A DNA stretch of 64,000 bases from Terriglobia bacterium. GTDB taxonomy: Bacteria; Acidobacteriota; Terriglobia; JAIQFV01. The translations under genes and the position numbers were made by a program. The notes under the pieces are model-generated. The model was not told the DNA's origin, did not search any database, and saw only the letters and a program-made list of their open reading frames with translations. The DNA lies in assembly GCA_020072965.1 (NCBI GenBank), contig JAIQFY010000025.1, forward strand, positions 1 to 64,000, in the 5' to 3' direction. Shown piece after piece: positions 52,643-61,699 of the stretch; within the stretch, counting starts at the first letter, position 1, and every line of letters starts with the position of its first letter.

Positions 52643-54994
52643 TCATTTTATGACCATCTGTCCGGGTGAGGCGACTGCCGTGATACGTCCGCCATTGGGG
52701 TCCTTTGGGAACATTTGGGTAAAAGCCAGAGTCGTCTGGCCCGGAGCCACCGGATCAAAGACCAACGTCAAGACGCTTCCCGAACCGCTGACCGCAGCGA
52801 CCTCGGGAGGACGTGATAAAGTGATCACGACAGTCCCGGCATCATTGTCGGGTCGTTGAACCAGGGCAATCGGCTCGTTGTCCTTGCCCAGGAATCCCCC
52901 CTCAGAGGCGTCTTTGAGTCGCATCACCTTGGGGTCCCAAACCAGCGCAAACGTGCAGCCATAGAGATTTTGAATATTGTCCACATTGACGGTAACCATG
53001 AACGATCTCCCCATGGGGAACGAACCCGCGGGGGGGTTGATCCTGAAAATGGCGCCTGATCCCGCCGCCTGAGCTGGACCCGTTGCCTGGGCTGGGGCGG
53101 GCGAGGGCGGTGTGGGAGTTGGAACGGGTGCCTGACTGCGGGGCGGAGCTTGCCCCGGCGGGGGAGCCACGGGTGGAGCCACCGGAGGAGCGGCCGCAAC
53201 CTCCCCGAGTCGAGGTATCTTGTCCTTATATTGAATGACGGTGTCGGTCCCGACATAGAGGCCCCGGAGATTGATCTCTTCATACTGCGGCAAGCGCACA
53301 ATGTGGGGCGTCATGACGACAATAAATTCCTGGGTATTGTGCTCGGTGTGCTCACTCGAGAAAAGGAATCGAAGGATGGGGATATCCGCCAACCCGGGAA
53401 TGCCCGAAACCACCTGCCGCTCATCGTCAGAGATAATCCCGGCGAGAAGGTTCGACTCGCCTTCCTTAAGGGTAATTTCGTGTTCCACAGACCGGTTGTT
53501 AAAGATCGGTTCGAGCAAGCCGTTGAAATTCTGCTGACCCGCAATGGAAGATATTTCCACTTTCACTGTCAGTGTGATCTCACGGTCGAGATGGACTTTG
53601 GGAGTGATGTCCATATTCACGCCGACGTCCTGATATTGGAACTGGCTGAAGATGTTCCCGGCGGTAGCGCCGCCCCCGGTGAAGGGAGTAAAGCTGCCGG
53701 TCGAGATGGGCACCTTTTGCCCAATTCGGATCTTGGCCATCTTCCCGTCGGAGGCCCGCACTTGAGGATTCGAAAGCACCCGGGCTTTCGTGTCGGAGAG
53801 CAATGCCTGAGCCGTGGCCGACGGAATCACCACGCTGAAACTTCCGCCGGTTAGACGTCCCAGCCGGTTGATGGGGACCGTGCCAGGGCTCGTCGTGGTG
53901 GTGCCTCCAGTGGTGCCCCCGCCCGTGACGGTGGCACCCCCTGCCAGTTCATTGTTGAATGTGGCGGTTGTTCCCACCCCTGGACTAGCGCCGAAGACCG
54001 GGGTGATCCCGAGGTCCCGGATGCGATCCCGATCCGCTTCCATGACGGCGACGTCAACAATGACTTCGGGCCTTGACTTGTCGATGGATTGAACGATCTT
54101 TTCGGCGATAGCCACCTTATCGGGAGTATCTCGAATTATGATTGCATTCAGGGCGTTGGACTGCACGATATTTCTCAGGGAAAGCAACTGACGGAGCGCG
54201 TTTACGGTCTCGGTCAGGTCGGTGGCCGCCAGCGAATTGGAGAGATAAATCGTCTTTATGATCTGGTCCTCGTAATCCCGCCGCTTGCTCTGGTTGTCGG
54301 GGATCACCAGCAGGGTATTGGCACTCAGGGGCTTCCAGAAAGTCCTCGTCCGAATCTGCATGATTTCGAGGGCTTCCAACAACGTTACGTTATTCAATTC
54401 CACCGTGAGGCGCTCCTGGCCCTGGGCGCGTTCCCAGTCGGGATCGAAAACCACGTTGATCCCGGCCAACTTCGAGATCGTCTCGTAAACCCGTTTGCCG
54501 GTGTCCGTGAGCTTGAGCGTGAGGGGGGTGGTGACGACCGGAGAAAGTTCAACGGCGTGGGAGGGCTTAGTCTCATTCTGTTTCATCAGGCTCTGGACAT
54601 CGGAAAGTTGATTGGTGGGACTGGGATTCTCAAGGAACGCTTTGACTCGAATGTAATCATCGTGGGCCACATCGTTGGCCGGGTCGACGGTGAAAGCCAT
54701 CTCATATTCGGCCATGGCTTCGGCGTACTTGTGGGCTCTTTCAAGTTTCTGCCCGTTCTCGTAATGGACTATTCCGGCTTTCAGCCGGCAACGATCATAG
54801 TAAACCCTATACACGAGGTTATTGGGTTGCTTGTCCAATGCCTTTTTGAAATTGATCACCGCCTGGTCGAAATTCTTTGCTGCTTCCTGTTCTTTTCCCT
54901 TTCCAAACTCAGCGTCTCCGGCGCATCCCGACAGCCCGGCGGCAAGACTAACGAGGATCAGGACGGAAATCCATCTCAAGCGGTGAAATCTCAC
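52643..54994 (-). CDS. Lipoprotein secretin (GspD/PilQ-like) with C-terminal cohesin domain
   Basis: 783 residues from GTG 54994, with GGAGCG upstream; the longer track start at 55093 precedes the signal peptide by 33 residues. Lipobox LAAGLSGC at about 17-24. TPR-like helices (30-125) follow, then N-domains (about 170-330: VNVVFDPDWE-type STN/N0, LRQLLSLRNIVQSNALNAIIIRD), then the secretin core (about 340-590: ALLSDTKARVLSNPQVRASDG, DVGVNMDITPKV, GIPGLADIPILRFLF). A Pro-rich linker (600-650) leads to a cohesin-like domain (660-783: PMGRSFMVTVNVDNIQNLYG ... VLTLVFDPVAPG). It forms the outer-membrane channel for the pseudopilins next door. Confidence 0.9.
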   Translation of the reverse strand: MRFHRLRWISVLILVSLAAGLSGCAGDAEFGKGKEQEAAKNFDQAVINFKKALDKQPNNLVYRVYYDRCRLKAGIVHYENGQKLERAHKYAEAMAEYEMAFTVDPANDVAHDDYIRVKAFLENPSPTNQLSDVQSLMKQNETKPSHAVELSPVVTTPLTLKLTDTGKRVYETISKLAGINVVFDPDWERAQGQERLTVELNNVTLLEALEIMQIRTRTFWKPLSANTLLVIPDNQSKRRDYEDQIIKTIYLSNSLAATDLTETVNALRQLLSLRNIVQSNALNAIIIRDTPDKVAIAEKIVQSIDKSRPEVIVDVAVMEADRDRIRDLGITPVFGASPGVGTTATFNNELAGGATVTGGGTTGGTTTTSPGTVPINRLGRLTGGSFSVVIPSATAQALLSDTKARVLSNPQVRASDGKMAKIRIGQKVPISTGSFTPFTGGGATAGNIFSQFQYQDVGVNMDITPKVHLDREITLTVKVEISSIAGQQNFNGLLEPIFNNRSVEHEITLKEGESNLLAGIISDDERQVVSGIPGLADIPILRFLFSSEHTEHNTQEFIVVMTPHIVRLPQYEEINLRGLYVGTDTVIQYKDKIPRLGEVAAAPPVAPPVAPPPGQAPPRSQAPVPTPTPPSPAPAQATGPAQAAGSGAIFRINPPAGSFPMGRSFMVTVNVDNIQNLYGCTFALVWDPKVMRLKDASEGGFLGKDNEPIALVQRPDNDAGTVVITLSRPPEVAAVSGSGSVLTLVFDPVAPGQTTLAFTQMFPKDPNGGRITAVASPGQMVIK

Positions 54995-55236
54995 AAAAAT
55001 CGCTCCATGGGATAAGGTTTCCTGCAAGTGACTGGGATGTGCGTTGTGATATATCCTTCGATGAGAGAGCTTTAAACGTCCCGTTAACATCAATTTTGAC
55101 GAAGAATATCACGGAAAAGTTTGCCTCACAACAAATTCTTTGACACTCTGAGCGGCCCCGCGCTACACTGCGAAGGCTCCCAGAAGGCGCGAAGGCGCTC
55201 ATTTTTTTGCATGTTAGGTCCAATGGGGTGAAGTTT

Positions 55237-55983
55237 ATGAAGGGTGTGGTGTTGGCGGGCGGGTTAGGAACGCGGCTCTACCCTTTAACTCGCGTAACGA
55301 ACAAGCACTTGCTGCCTGTGTACAACAAACCCATGATCTATTATCCCATTCAGACCCTGGTCGATGCGGGGATCACCGACATCATGATTGTGACGGGCGG
55401 CAACCACGCCGGTGAGTTTCTTAAGCTCCTGGGGAATGGCAAGGAGTTCGGGCTGCGGCATATTAATTACACTTACCAGGAAGGCGAGGGGGGGATTGCG
55501 CAGGCCTTGTCCCTGGCAGAATTCTTTGCCGATGGCGACTCCATTTGCGTCATCCTGGGCGATAACCTTTTGGAAAAGTCCATTCGGACCTCGTCGGTTG
55601 GTTTCCAGAAACAAAGGCAAGGGGCACGAATTCTTCTGAAGCAAGTGCCTGATCCGGGACGATTTGGAGTGGCCCAACTGGACGGCAGCCGGGTCATCGG
55701 GATCGAAGAAAAGCCCAAGGTCCCCAAATCAAATTATGCCGTGACCGGGGTTTACTTTTATGATGCGGAAGTGTTCGAGATCATTCGCACGTTAAAGCCC
55801 TCGGGGCGTGGCGAACTGGAAATCACTGATGTCAATAACGCCTACATTGCCCGGGGTACGATGGCCTACGACATCCTGGAGGGCTGGTGGACTGATGCCG
55901 GGACTTTTGAATCCCTGCTCCGGGCCAACCAACTCGTCGCACAACACCGTGTCTCCGCGGCCACGAACTCGGCCGAGTCGTGA
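55237..55983 (+). CDS. Glucose-1-phosphate thymidylyltransferase-like nucleotidyltransferase
   Basis: 248 residues from ATG 55237; the track start at 55207 is less good. It has the nucleotidyltransferase signature at the N-terminus (GVVLAGGLGTRLYPLTRVTNKHLLPV, with the Arg and Lys that hold the phosphates), then PMIYYPIQTLVDAGI, ILGDNLLE (metal Asp) and FGVAQLD, then GWWTDAGTFESLL. It transfers a nucleotidyl group from NTP (dTTP in RmlA) to a sugar phosphate. It is about 40 residues shorter than E. coli RmlA, lacking the last helices, as in the short RfbA-like group. It is followed 128 bases later by a polyprenyl sugar transferase, so a role in surface polysaccharide is likely. Confidence 0.85.
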   Translation: MKGVVLAGGLGTRLYPLTRVTNKHLLPVYNKPMIYYPIQTLVDAGITDIMIVTGGNHAGEFLKLLGNGKEFGLRHINYTYQEGEGGIAQALSLAEFFADGDSICVILGDNLLEKSIRTSSVGFQKQRQGARILLKQVPDPGRFGVAQLDGSRVIGIEEKPKVPKSNYAVTGVYFYDAEVFEIIRTLKPSGRGELEITDVNNAYIARGTMAYDILEGWWTDAGTFESLLRANQLVAQHRVSAATNSAES

Positions 55984-56111
55984 AGGCCGCCCGCACGTCG
56001 CATTCCGGATTTCCGGACCTTAGTTTTTCAATCCTGGCTGCTCGGAAGACCCTTCCTTCGGCGTCTTGATGAATACCCGAGACCCCGCGCTTTCAATGAA
56101 CCCTCAGGCGC

Positions 56112-57554
56112 ATGAACTCCAGTCCCAATGTCGGCAGCATGCTCAAACGAAAGAATAGGATCACCGCAATCGTCCTGGCGCTGCTGGAAAGCGCCTTGAG
56201 CGCCTTGACCTTTGTCATTGCCTTCGGGGTCCGCCGGGCACTGCCGTTCAGGCGGGAGATTTACCCCTTGGGCGAGTACAGCAGTTTGCTGGCGGCCATT
56301 CTCATTTTATGGGCGATCATTGCGATCCTGCTGGATGCCTATCGGGTGGTAGAACGGCAGGAGAATATTGTCAGCGTCCGGAAAGCAGCTCAGCAGGTTG
56401 CCATCGGGGGCGCCCTGTTGTTTGTTCTGGTGGCTGCCCTGAAGCTGGACGTGAGCCGATCCCTCATCGGCATCTTCCTCATCATCAACCTGCTTTCCCT
56501 CTTCATCTTTCGCGTCTCCACGAAACAGCTGCGGCGGACCGTGCGCAGACGTTTTGGGGGATTCCAGTACTTCATCGTCGTCGGGACCAGCGACGAAGCC
56601 CTGGCGATCGCGCGGATGATCCACGATCATGAGGTTCTAGGGGCAAAACTCTCAGCCATTGTCCGTGTCTCGAACGGGGAGGAGAACATTCAGAAGGCCC
56701 GCGCCATCTGTCCCACGCTGAAGACGATTGAAGAACTTCCCGAGCTGGTTCATGGGCATGTCGTCGATGAAATCATCTTCGCGGTACCAAAGGACCAGTT
56801 GGGCGGTCTGGAAGAAGTTTTTCTCTTATGCGAGGAAGAAGGCGTTAAGACCAGGATCCTGTTGAATCTCTTTCCACATGTTATTTCGCGAATGCAGTTG
56901 GACTGGTTGGAATCGACGCCGCTGCTGACCTTTTCAACGGCTCCTGACAACGAATATCTCTTGTTTTTGAAACGCAGTTTTGATTTTTGCGGAGCGCTGG
57001 GGTTGGCTGTGATTTTCTCGCCGCTGATGCTGCTCGTGTTTCTCCTCATAAAGCTTACTTCGCGGGGGCCGGTGATCTTTCGTCAAACGCGATGCGGGCT
57101 GGGGGGTCGGCAATTCACGCTCTACAAGTTTCGTTCCATGGTGGAGGGGGCGGAGGCGCAGAGGCCGGAGCTCGAAGCGCTGAACGAACTGGATGGGCCT
57201 GTCTTTAAGGTTTCCAATGACCCCCGTTGCACCCCCGTGGGACGTCTTCTGCGCAAGCTCTCCATCGATGAGTTGCCGCAATTGATCAATATCCTGAGGG
57301 GGGACATGTCTTTCGTCGGACCCCGCCCCCCGCTGCCCGACGAGGTGGCGAAGTATCTTCGATGGCAGCGCCGGCGTTTGCGCATGCGTCCCGGGCTGAC
57401 CTGTCTGTGGATCCTGGAAGGCCGGAGCAATCTAAATTTCGAACGGTGGATGCAGCTGGATTTGGAGTACATCGACAACTGGTCGATCTTCCTCGATTTC
57501 AAGATCCTCCTCAAGACGATTCCGATCGTCCTCTCAATGCGCGGCGCACACTGA
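56112..57554 (+). CDS. Polyprenyl glycosylphosphotransferase (WbaP/WcaJ-like)
   Basis: 480 residues. Four N-terminal membrane helices (about 18-140), a cytoplasmic Rossmann-like middle (YFIVVGTSDEALAIARMIHD), a re-entrant helix (LKRSFDFCGALGLAVIFSPLML) and the catalytic sugar transferase domain. The last has LYKFRSMV, LRKLSIDELPQLINILRGDMSFVGPRPPLPDEV and LRMRPGLTCLWILEGRSNL. It moves a hexose-1-phosphate from a nucleotide sugar onto undecaprenyl phosphate in the inner membrane, the first step of exopolysaccharide or O-antigen units. The upstream nucleotidyltransferase could supply the donor. No other polysaccharide genes follow, so the rest of the pathway is elsewhere. ATG 56112 may compete with 56142. 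Confidence 0.92.
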   Translation: MNSSPNVGSMLKRKNRITAIVLALLESALSALTFVIAFGVRRALPFRREIYPLGEYSSLLAAILILWAIIAILLDAYRVVERQENIVSVRKAAQQVAIGGALLFVLVAALKLDVSRSLIGIFLIINLLSLFIFRVSTKQLRRTVRRRFGGFQYFIVVGTSDEALAIARMIHDHEVLGAKLSAIVRVSNGEENIQKARAICPTLKTIEELPELVHGHVVDEIIFAVPKDQLGGLEEVFLLCEEEGVKTRILLNLFPHVISRMQLDWLESTPLLTFSTAPDNEYLLFLKRSFDFCGALGLAVIFSPLMLLVFLLIKLTSRGPVIFRQTRCGLGGRQFTLYKFRSMVEGAEAQRPELEALNELDGPVFKVSNDPRCTPVGRLLRKLSIDELPQLINILRGDMSFVGPRPPLPDEVAKYLRWQRRRLRMRPGLTCLWILEGRSNLNFERWMQLDLEYIDNWSIFLDFKILLKTIPIVLSMRGAH

Positions 57555-57914
57555 ATTATCGTATTTCATCCCTCCGGCCCTCGGCCTGTTCCCGTGGAGA
57601 CGAGCCTGCCGAGACCATCGGCCCTGGGGGGAGAAGTCAGAAGTCAGAGGTCAGAGGTCAGAGGTCAGAACAATGCTACATCCTCTGTCACAGAATCTTC
57701 GAATCAACGGGTTAAGTACTTGACTTCTCATATCCGACTTCCGATGTCTGACTTCAATATCAAGAACAAAAACTCTTCGACTGACCCCGAGACCGCATTT
57801 AATTCAAATAGCTTTGTGTAGATTCAATACCGAGATTCCACGGGAATATCCTTGTCCCCTGTGATAAAATTAAGGAGCTGAAGATGGCGTAATGCCTGGA
57901 GGGAGGAAGCTTTC
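57555..57914. repeat. Gap with second GTCAGA(A/G) heptad array
   Basis: Bases about 57632-57668 (GAAGTCAGAAGTCAGAGGTC and so on) are 7-bp units. Bases about 57720-57752 carry the complement type (TTGACTTCTCATATCCGACTTCCG). The leader of the following gene has GGAGGGAGGAAGC at 57899-57910. Confidence 0.75.
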
Positions 57915-58625
57915 ATGTGGATTAAATCAATTCTTACATCCTGGCTGAGTTGCCTGATATGTTTTGGAATGCTCGGGGCCGTCTCAGTCTTTTCCCAGGT
58001 GGCCACTTCTCCCGTGGTGTGGCAGGATTCAAAGCTGTCCGTTCAGTTTGACAATGCCTCGATTTCGCAGGTTCTTACTGCAATCTCACGCGCCACTGGT
58101 ATCAAACTATCGGTTGACCCAAGCGTAGCCAATGTTCAGCAGAGTGTGTCTTTCAGGGGCCTCCCTCTTCGTGAAGCCATTGTAAAAGTGCTCGATGGCA
58201 GCGGAATCGATTTTATCGTTGTGGGGGCTCCTCAGTCACCTCAATCCGTCAGTCAGGTGCTCCTGCTTGGGTTTTCACCGAAGACCCCGGTGACTCCGTC
58301 GGGCGCCAGTGTCCCCGCCGCTACTGCCGGACAATTTCAGCGGCCAAATCCTTTCACACCTGCGGCCGCCCAAAATGCCAATTTCGGGCAACCCGTCGCG
58401 GAGCAGGCAGCACCCGTCCAGGCAGATCCGGGAAGTTTTCTGCCGTTTCCCGAGGCAGGGGACAATCCCAATGCGACAAATCCCCAGGCGCAACCTGCTC
58501 AGAATCCAGTCCCGCCGAATCCCTTTAATCCAAACCCGTCTGCTAACCCGACTGCTCAGCCGCCCACTCCCACGACGCCTGTGCCGGATCGACGGGTGCC
58601 GGGAACGCCCCCGGTTCGTCGGTAG
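57915..58625 (+). CDS. Exported STN-domain (secretin/TonB short N-terminal) protein
   Basis: 236 residues. Signal peptide to about 28 (GMLGAVSVFSQ). One STN domain at about 38-100: LSVQFDNASISQVLTAISRATGIKLSV, then VSFRGLPLREAIVKVLDGSGIDFIV. STN domains sit in the periplasm on secretins and TonB receptors and bind partners. Here nothing but a Pro/Gln/Asn-rich tail (about 130-236: PNPFNPNPSANPTAQPP) follows, so this is a stand-alone STN protein. The tail may reach through peptidoglycan. A link with the secretin at 52643 is possible but unproven. ATG 57915 has a strong GGAGG site. Confidence 0.8.
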   Translation: MWIKSILTSWLSCLICFGMLGAVSVFSQVATSPVVWQDSKLSVQFDNASISQVLTAISRATGIKLSVDPSVANVQQSVSFRGLPLREAIVKVLDGSGIDFIVVGAPQSPQSVSQVLLLGFSPKTPVTPSGASVPAATAGQFQRPNPFTPAAAQNANFGQPVAEQAAPVQADPGSFLPFPEAGDNPNATNPQAQPAQNPVPPNPFNPNPSANPTAQPPTPTTPVPDRRVPGTPPVRR

Positions 58626-59063
58626 TGGATCTCTTGGTCTGTTTTCTTGATCGTGCGGTAGAATCAACACCGAAGCACGTCCATTGATGGGTCAGCACTG
58701 TTCGGGGTGAACTCACCTGTCTTCCAGATTTCCGTCTCGCAGTGATCCCTTTTTAACACGGAATCCGAAATCGAGGTTTACGTTGGGATGTTGAACGCTC
58801 GAAGAGTGCCGCGTAGATTAACGATGGGTTAGGCGAAGGGGCGCATTGAATGCAGTCCTTCCTCCACCATTTCCGGAGGGATGTGCGAGGGATGCAGATC
58901 GTCGGAATTAGGACCCGCTCGGTCGAGCTGGAACCAAACAGGGGTAATATGGGTGAGTTGGATATTACTCAAATCTTCCGGAGGCCGGCATAAATGAAGG
59001 GTCGGGGGCACCTCCCGAAAGATTTTTTTCAGTAAAACCGCATATTTTATTGACAATTAACTG
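58626..59063. other. Intergenic region upstream of smpB
   Basis: No gene I can support on either strand. TTGACA at 59049-59054 may be a -35 box but lies too close to the smpB start to drive it as is. A GGTCGAGCTGGAACC-type stretch and TTCCGGAGG near 58860-58980 show no known RNA motif. Confidence 0.4.
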
Positions 59064-59534
59064 ATGCAAAATGCGTTCGAAAACAAGGTGTTTGCGTTTA
59101 ACCGTGCGGCTTCCCACAACTATTTTCTCTTCGACCGGTATGAAGCGGGGATTGCCCTGCGAGGAACAGAGGTGAAATCGATCCGGGAAGGCCGGGCGAA
59201 TCTTAAGGAGAGCTACGCGCAGGTGAAGAACAATGAAGTGTGGCTGCTCAACTGTCACATCAGCCCCTATTCTCATGGAAACCAGCAGAATCATGATCCC
59301 TTGCGCGCCCGGAAATTGTTGCTTCATAAGAATGAGATTCGACGCCTGATTGGAAAAACCGTGGAACGGGGCTTCACGCTGGTCCCCCTGCAACTGTATT
59401 TGAAGAAGGGAAAGATCAAGTGTGAATTCGCATTGGCCAAGGGGAAACACACTCATGACAAGCGCGAGACCCTGCGGCGTAAAGAGTCGGATCGGGAGGC
59501 GCGCGCTGCCATGCGGCGTCGGGGAAAGAATTAG
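59064..59534 (+). CDS. smpB: SsrA-binding protein SmpB
   Basis: 156 residues, the normal length. SmpB binds tmRNA and takes it to stalled ribosomes for trans-translation. The classical order is present: FNRAASHNYFLFDRYEAGIAL, the GTEVKSIREGRANLKESYA block, CHISPYSHGNQQNHDPLRARKLLL, then the basic tail HDKRETLRRKESDREARAAM that enters the decoding centre. No tmRNA gene is seen in the window. Single gene with pepA 400 bases downstream. Confidence 0.97.
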   Translation: MQNAFENKVFAFNRAASHNYFLFDRYEAGIALRGTEVKSIREGRANLKESYAQVKNNEVWLLNCHISPYSHGNQQNHDPLRARKLLLHKNEIRRLIGKTVERGFTLVPLQLYLKKGKIKCEFALAKGKHTHDKRETLRRKESDREARAAMRRRGKN

Positions 59535-59943
59535 TCGCTTACCAACAGAATTTGGTCCGACAGGGGCTAAAAAACCTTTATCATTAGGAGGCCAGGAATT
59601 CGGGAAGTCAAAAACCTCCAATCCGAAATGGAGGGGATTGCCTTGCTGCGGCAGGCTTTCCATCGACGACCGATCCCCCGGCACCCTGGCTTCCTCAAAA
59701 TGTCTGGTTTTTGTTCCGGCTCGTCCGGCTTAGGTCGGGGAAAGTGAAATTCATTCAGTAATGAACTTTCAGTTGAGGCAAGACAATACCTGAAAAGACC
59801 GCGACCCGAGGAATCACTGAAACCTACAGCATGGCCCATCTTCCTTGCGGATTGATGGAAACCCTCTCACCGTTTCATCATCATCAAGAGGCGGAACTCA
59901 AAACAGTAAATTAACCGCCCATTTGATCTGGAGAAGTATACCT
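59535..59943. other. Intergenic region smpB-pepA
   Basis: No gene seen; only the GGAGAAG ribosome site of pepA (59930-59936). Track ORFs here are non-coding. Confidence 0.45.
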
Positions 59944-61434
59944 ATGAAGTTTGATTTGACGCCCAAAAAGTTCAGTGAATTACAGGTCGAAGCCCTGGTG
60001 GTCTACGTGTTTGAAAAAGAAACCGAGTTGAAAGGGACCATCCGGGATGTGGATCGGGTGACTGGAGGCCTGATTACCTCCCTCTTGTCGACCAAGGAGC
60101 TGACCGGGAAGCCCTTTGAGTATGCTTATGCCCGAAACCCGGAAGGGCTTCAAGCGAAGCGGATCTTTGTATTTGGAGCCGGGAAGAAAGAGACTTTTGA
60201 CCTGGGGCAATTGCGAAAACTGGCCGGAGCGATCGCGCGGACCTTGCGATCAAAATCGATTTTGAATTTTGCCCTCCTCAAGCGTAGCGCCTTTGACAGT
60301 GCGGGAGCCGCCCAAGCGGTGGTCGAGGGAATCATCCTGGCCCATTTCGATATCGATCGATACAAGACCGACAATGAGCCTAAGAATCCGATTCAGACGG
60401 TTCTGCTGGCGGGAGGAGATCAGGCGAGAAAGCCCGCCATCCTGCAAGCCATCGAACGGGGACGGATTGTGGCAGAAGCTCAGAATTTTGCGCGGGAATT
60501 GATCAATGAGCCTTCGAATAAGCTGACTCCAACGCACCTCGCCGAAAGGGCAAGTGTCATGGCCCGAGAATTCGACTTGCGCATCGAGATCCTCGAAAGG
60601 GAGGACATGGAGAAGTTGGGGATGGGAGCCCTGTTAAGCGTCGCACGCGGCAGCGAGGAGCCTCCCAAGCTGATTGTCCTGACATACGACCCGCAAGGCG
60701 TGGAGCATCCTTCCAAAACCATCGGGCTGGTGGGAAAAGGGATCACCTTCGATACCGGCGGCATCTCGTTGAAACCCCCGGAGGGGATGGAAAAAATGAA
60801 GTATGACATGAGTGGCGCTGCGTCCATGATCGCCGTGATGCGCGCTCTTGCGCTGTTGAAGCCCAAGGTCAAAGTGATTGCCATGGTGCCGACCACGGAG
60901 AATATGCCCGGCGGGAGGGCTCAGAAGCCCGGAGATGTACAGACCTCGATGTCTGGAAAAACCATCGAAGTCATCAACACCGACGCCGAAGGCCGGTTGG
61001 TCTTGTCGGATGCCATCGCCTATGTGAAGAAGCTGGGAGCAACCCATCTTATCGACATGGCTACCCTGACCGGGGCTGTTTCGATCGCACTGGGTGATGT
61101 CCGGGTGGGCGTCATGGGCAACCATCAGAAGTGGATGAACGCGTTCCTCCGGGCGGCAGAGGAGTGTGGGGAAAAGATGTGGCAGCTGCCCATGGATGAG
61201 GAGTATGGAGACTTGATCAAGAGCAAGATCGCCGATTTGAAGAACACGGGTGGCCGCTATGCTTCCACCATCACCGCTGCCAAGTTTCTGGAGGTTTTTG
61301 CCGGGGACACCCCCTGGATTCACTTGGATATCGCCGGCACGGAGTGGCTCGAGGAGGCCAAACCCTATTGCTCGGAAGGGCCCACTGGTATTGGCATACG
61401 CTCGGTCATCCAGACTGTCTGCACGCAGAGGTGA
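59944..61434 (+). CDS. pepA: Leucyl aminopeptidase (M17 family)
   Basis: 496 residues from ATG 59944 (MKFDLTPKKF), 99 bases inside the track ORF. The C-terminal catalytic domain has VGKGITFDTGGISLKPPEGM (metal-binding Lys and Asp), MKYDMSGAASMIAV, and the family signature NTDAEGRLVLSDAIAY. The N-terminal 160 residues form the M17 macro-like domain. It removes N-terminal residues from peptides using two metal ions, as a cytoplasmic hexamer. Close to the E. coli PepA length of 503. Followed by repeat DNA, so monocistronic. Confidence 0.96.
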   Translation: MKFDLTPKKFSELQVEALVVYVFEKETELKGTIRDVDRVTGGLITSLLSTKELTGKPFEYAYARNPEGLQAKRIFVFGAGKKETFDLGQLRKLAGAIARTLRSKSILNFALLKRSAFDSAGAAQAVVEGIILAHFDIDRYKTDNEPKNPIQTVLLAGGDQARKPAILQAIERGRIVAEAQNFARELINEPSNKLTPTHLAERASVMAREFDLRIEILEREDMEKLGMGALLSVARGSEEPPKLIVLTYDPQGVEHPSKTIGLVGKGITFDTGGISLKPPEGMEKMKYDMSGAASMIAVMRALALLKPKVKVIAMVPTTENMPGGRAQKPGDVQTSMSGKTIEVINTDAEGRLVLSDAIAYVKKLGATHLIDMATLTGAVSIALGDVRVGVMGNHQKWMNAFLRAAEECGEKMWQLPMDEEYGDLIKSKIADLKNTGGRYASTITAAKFLEVFAGDTPWIHLDIAGTEWLEEAKPYCSEGPTGIGIRSVIQTVCTQR

Positions 61435-61699
61435 GGGCTCGAGGTAATAGGGAATAGGGGATAGGTTATAGGGAAGGAAGTCAGAAGTCGGAAGTCGGAA
61501 GTCAGAAGTCGGAATCCAGAAGCCGGAGGCCGGAAGTCTGAAGCCGGAGGCCAAGGGCCGGAAGTCAGAGGTCGGAGGTCGGAAGTCAGAGTTGAAAGAC
61601 GAGAAATTGTAGGCTTTAAACTTTGAACTAGGAACTTTGAACTGGTTTTTAGGACTTTGGACCTTGGACTGGTTTTTTGAACTTTGATTTTTGGACTCT
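61435..61699. repeat. Third heptad array (GAAGTCGGAAGTCAGA) and TTTGAACT repeats
   Basis: Bases about 61470-61600 are 7-bp units (GGAAGTC, AGAAGTC, GGAGGCC). Bases about 61615-61695 follow with another degenerate series (CTTTGAACT, CTTTGGACC, CCTTGGACTGG). The Fic-like gene begins right after it, with no clear ribosome site. Confidence 0.8.

Noticed and set aside
54089-55015. 308-residue plus-strand ORF over the secretin
   Set aside because: Antisense to secretin N-domains with clear motifs; no ribosome site.
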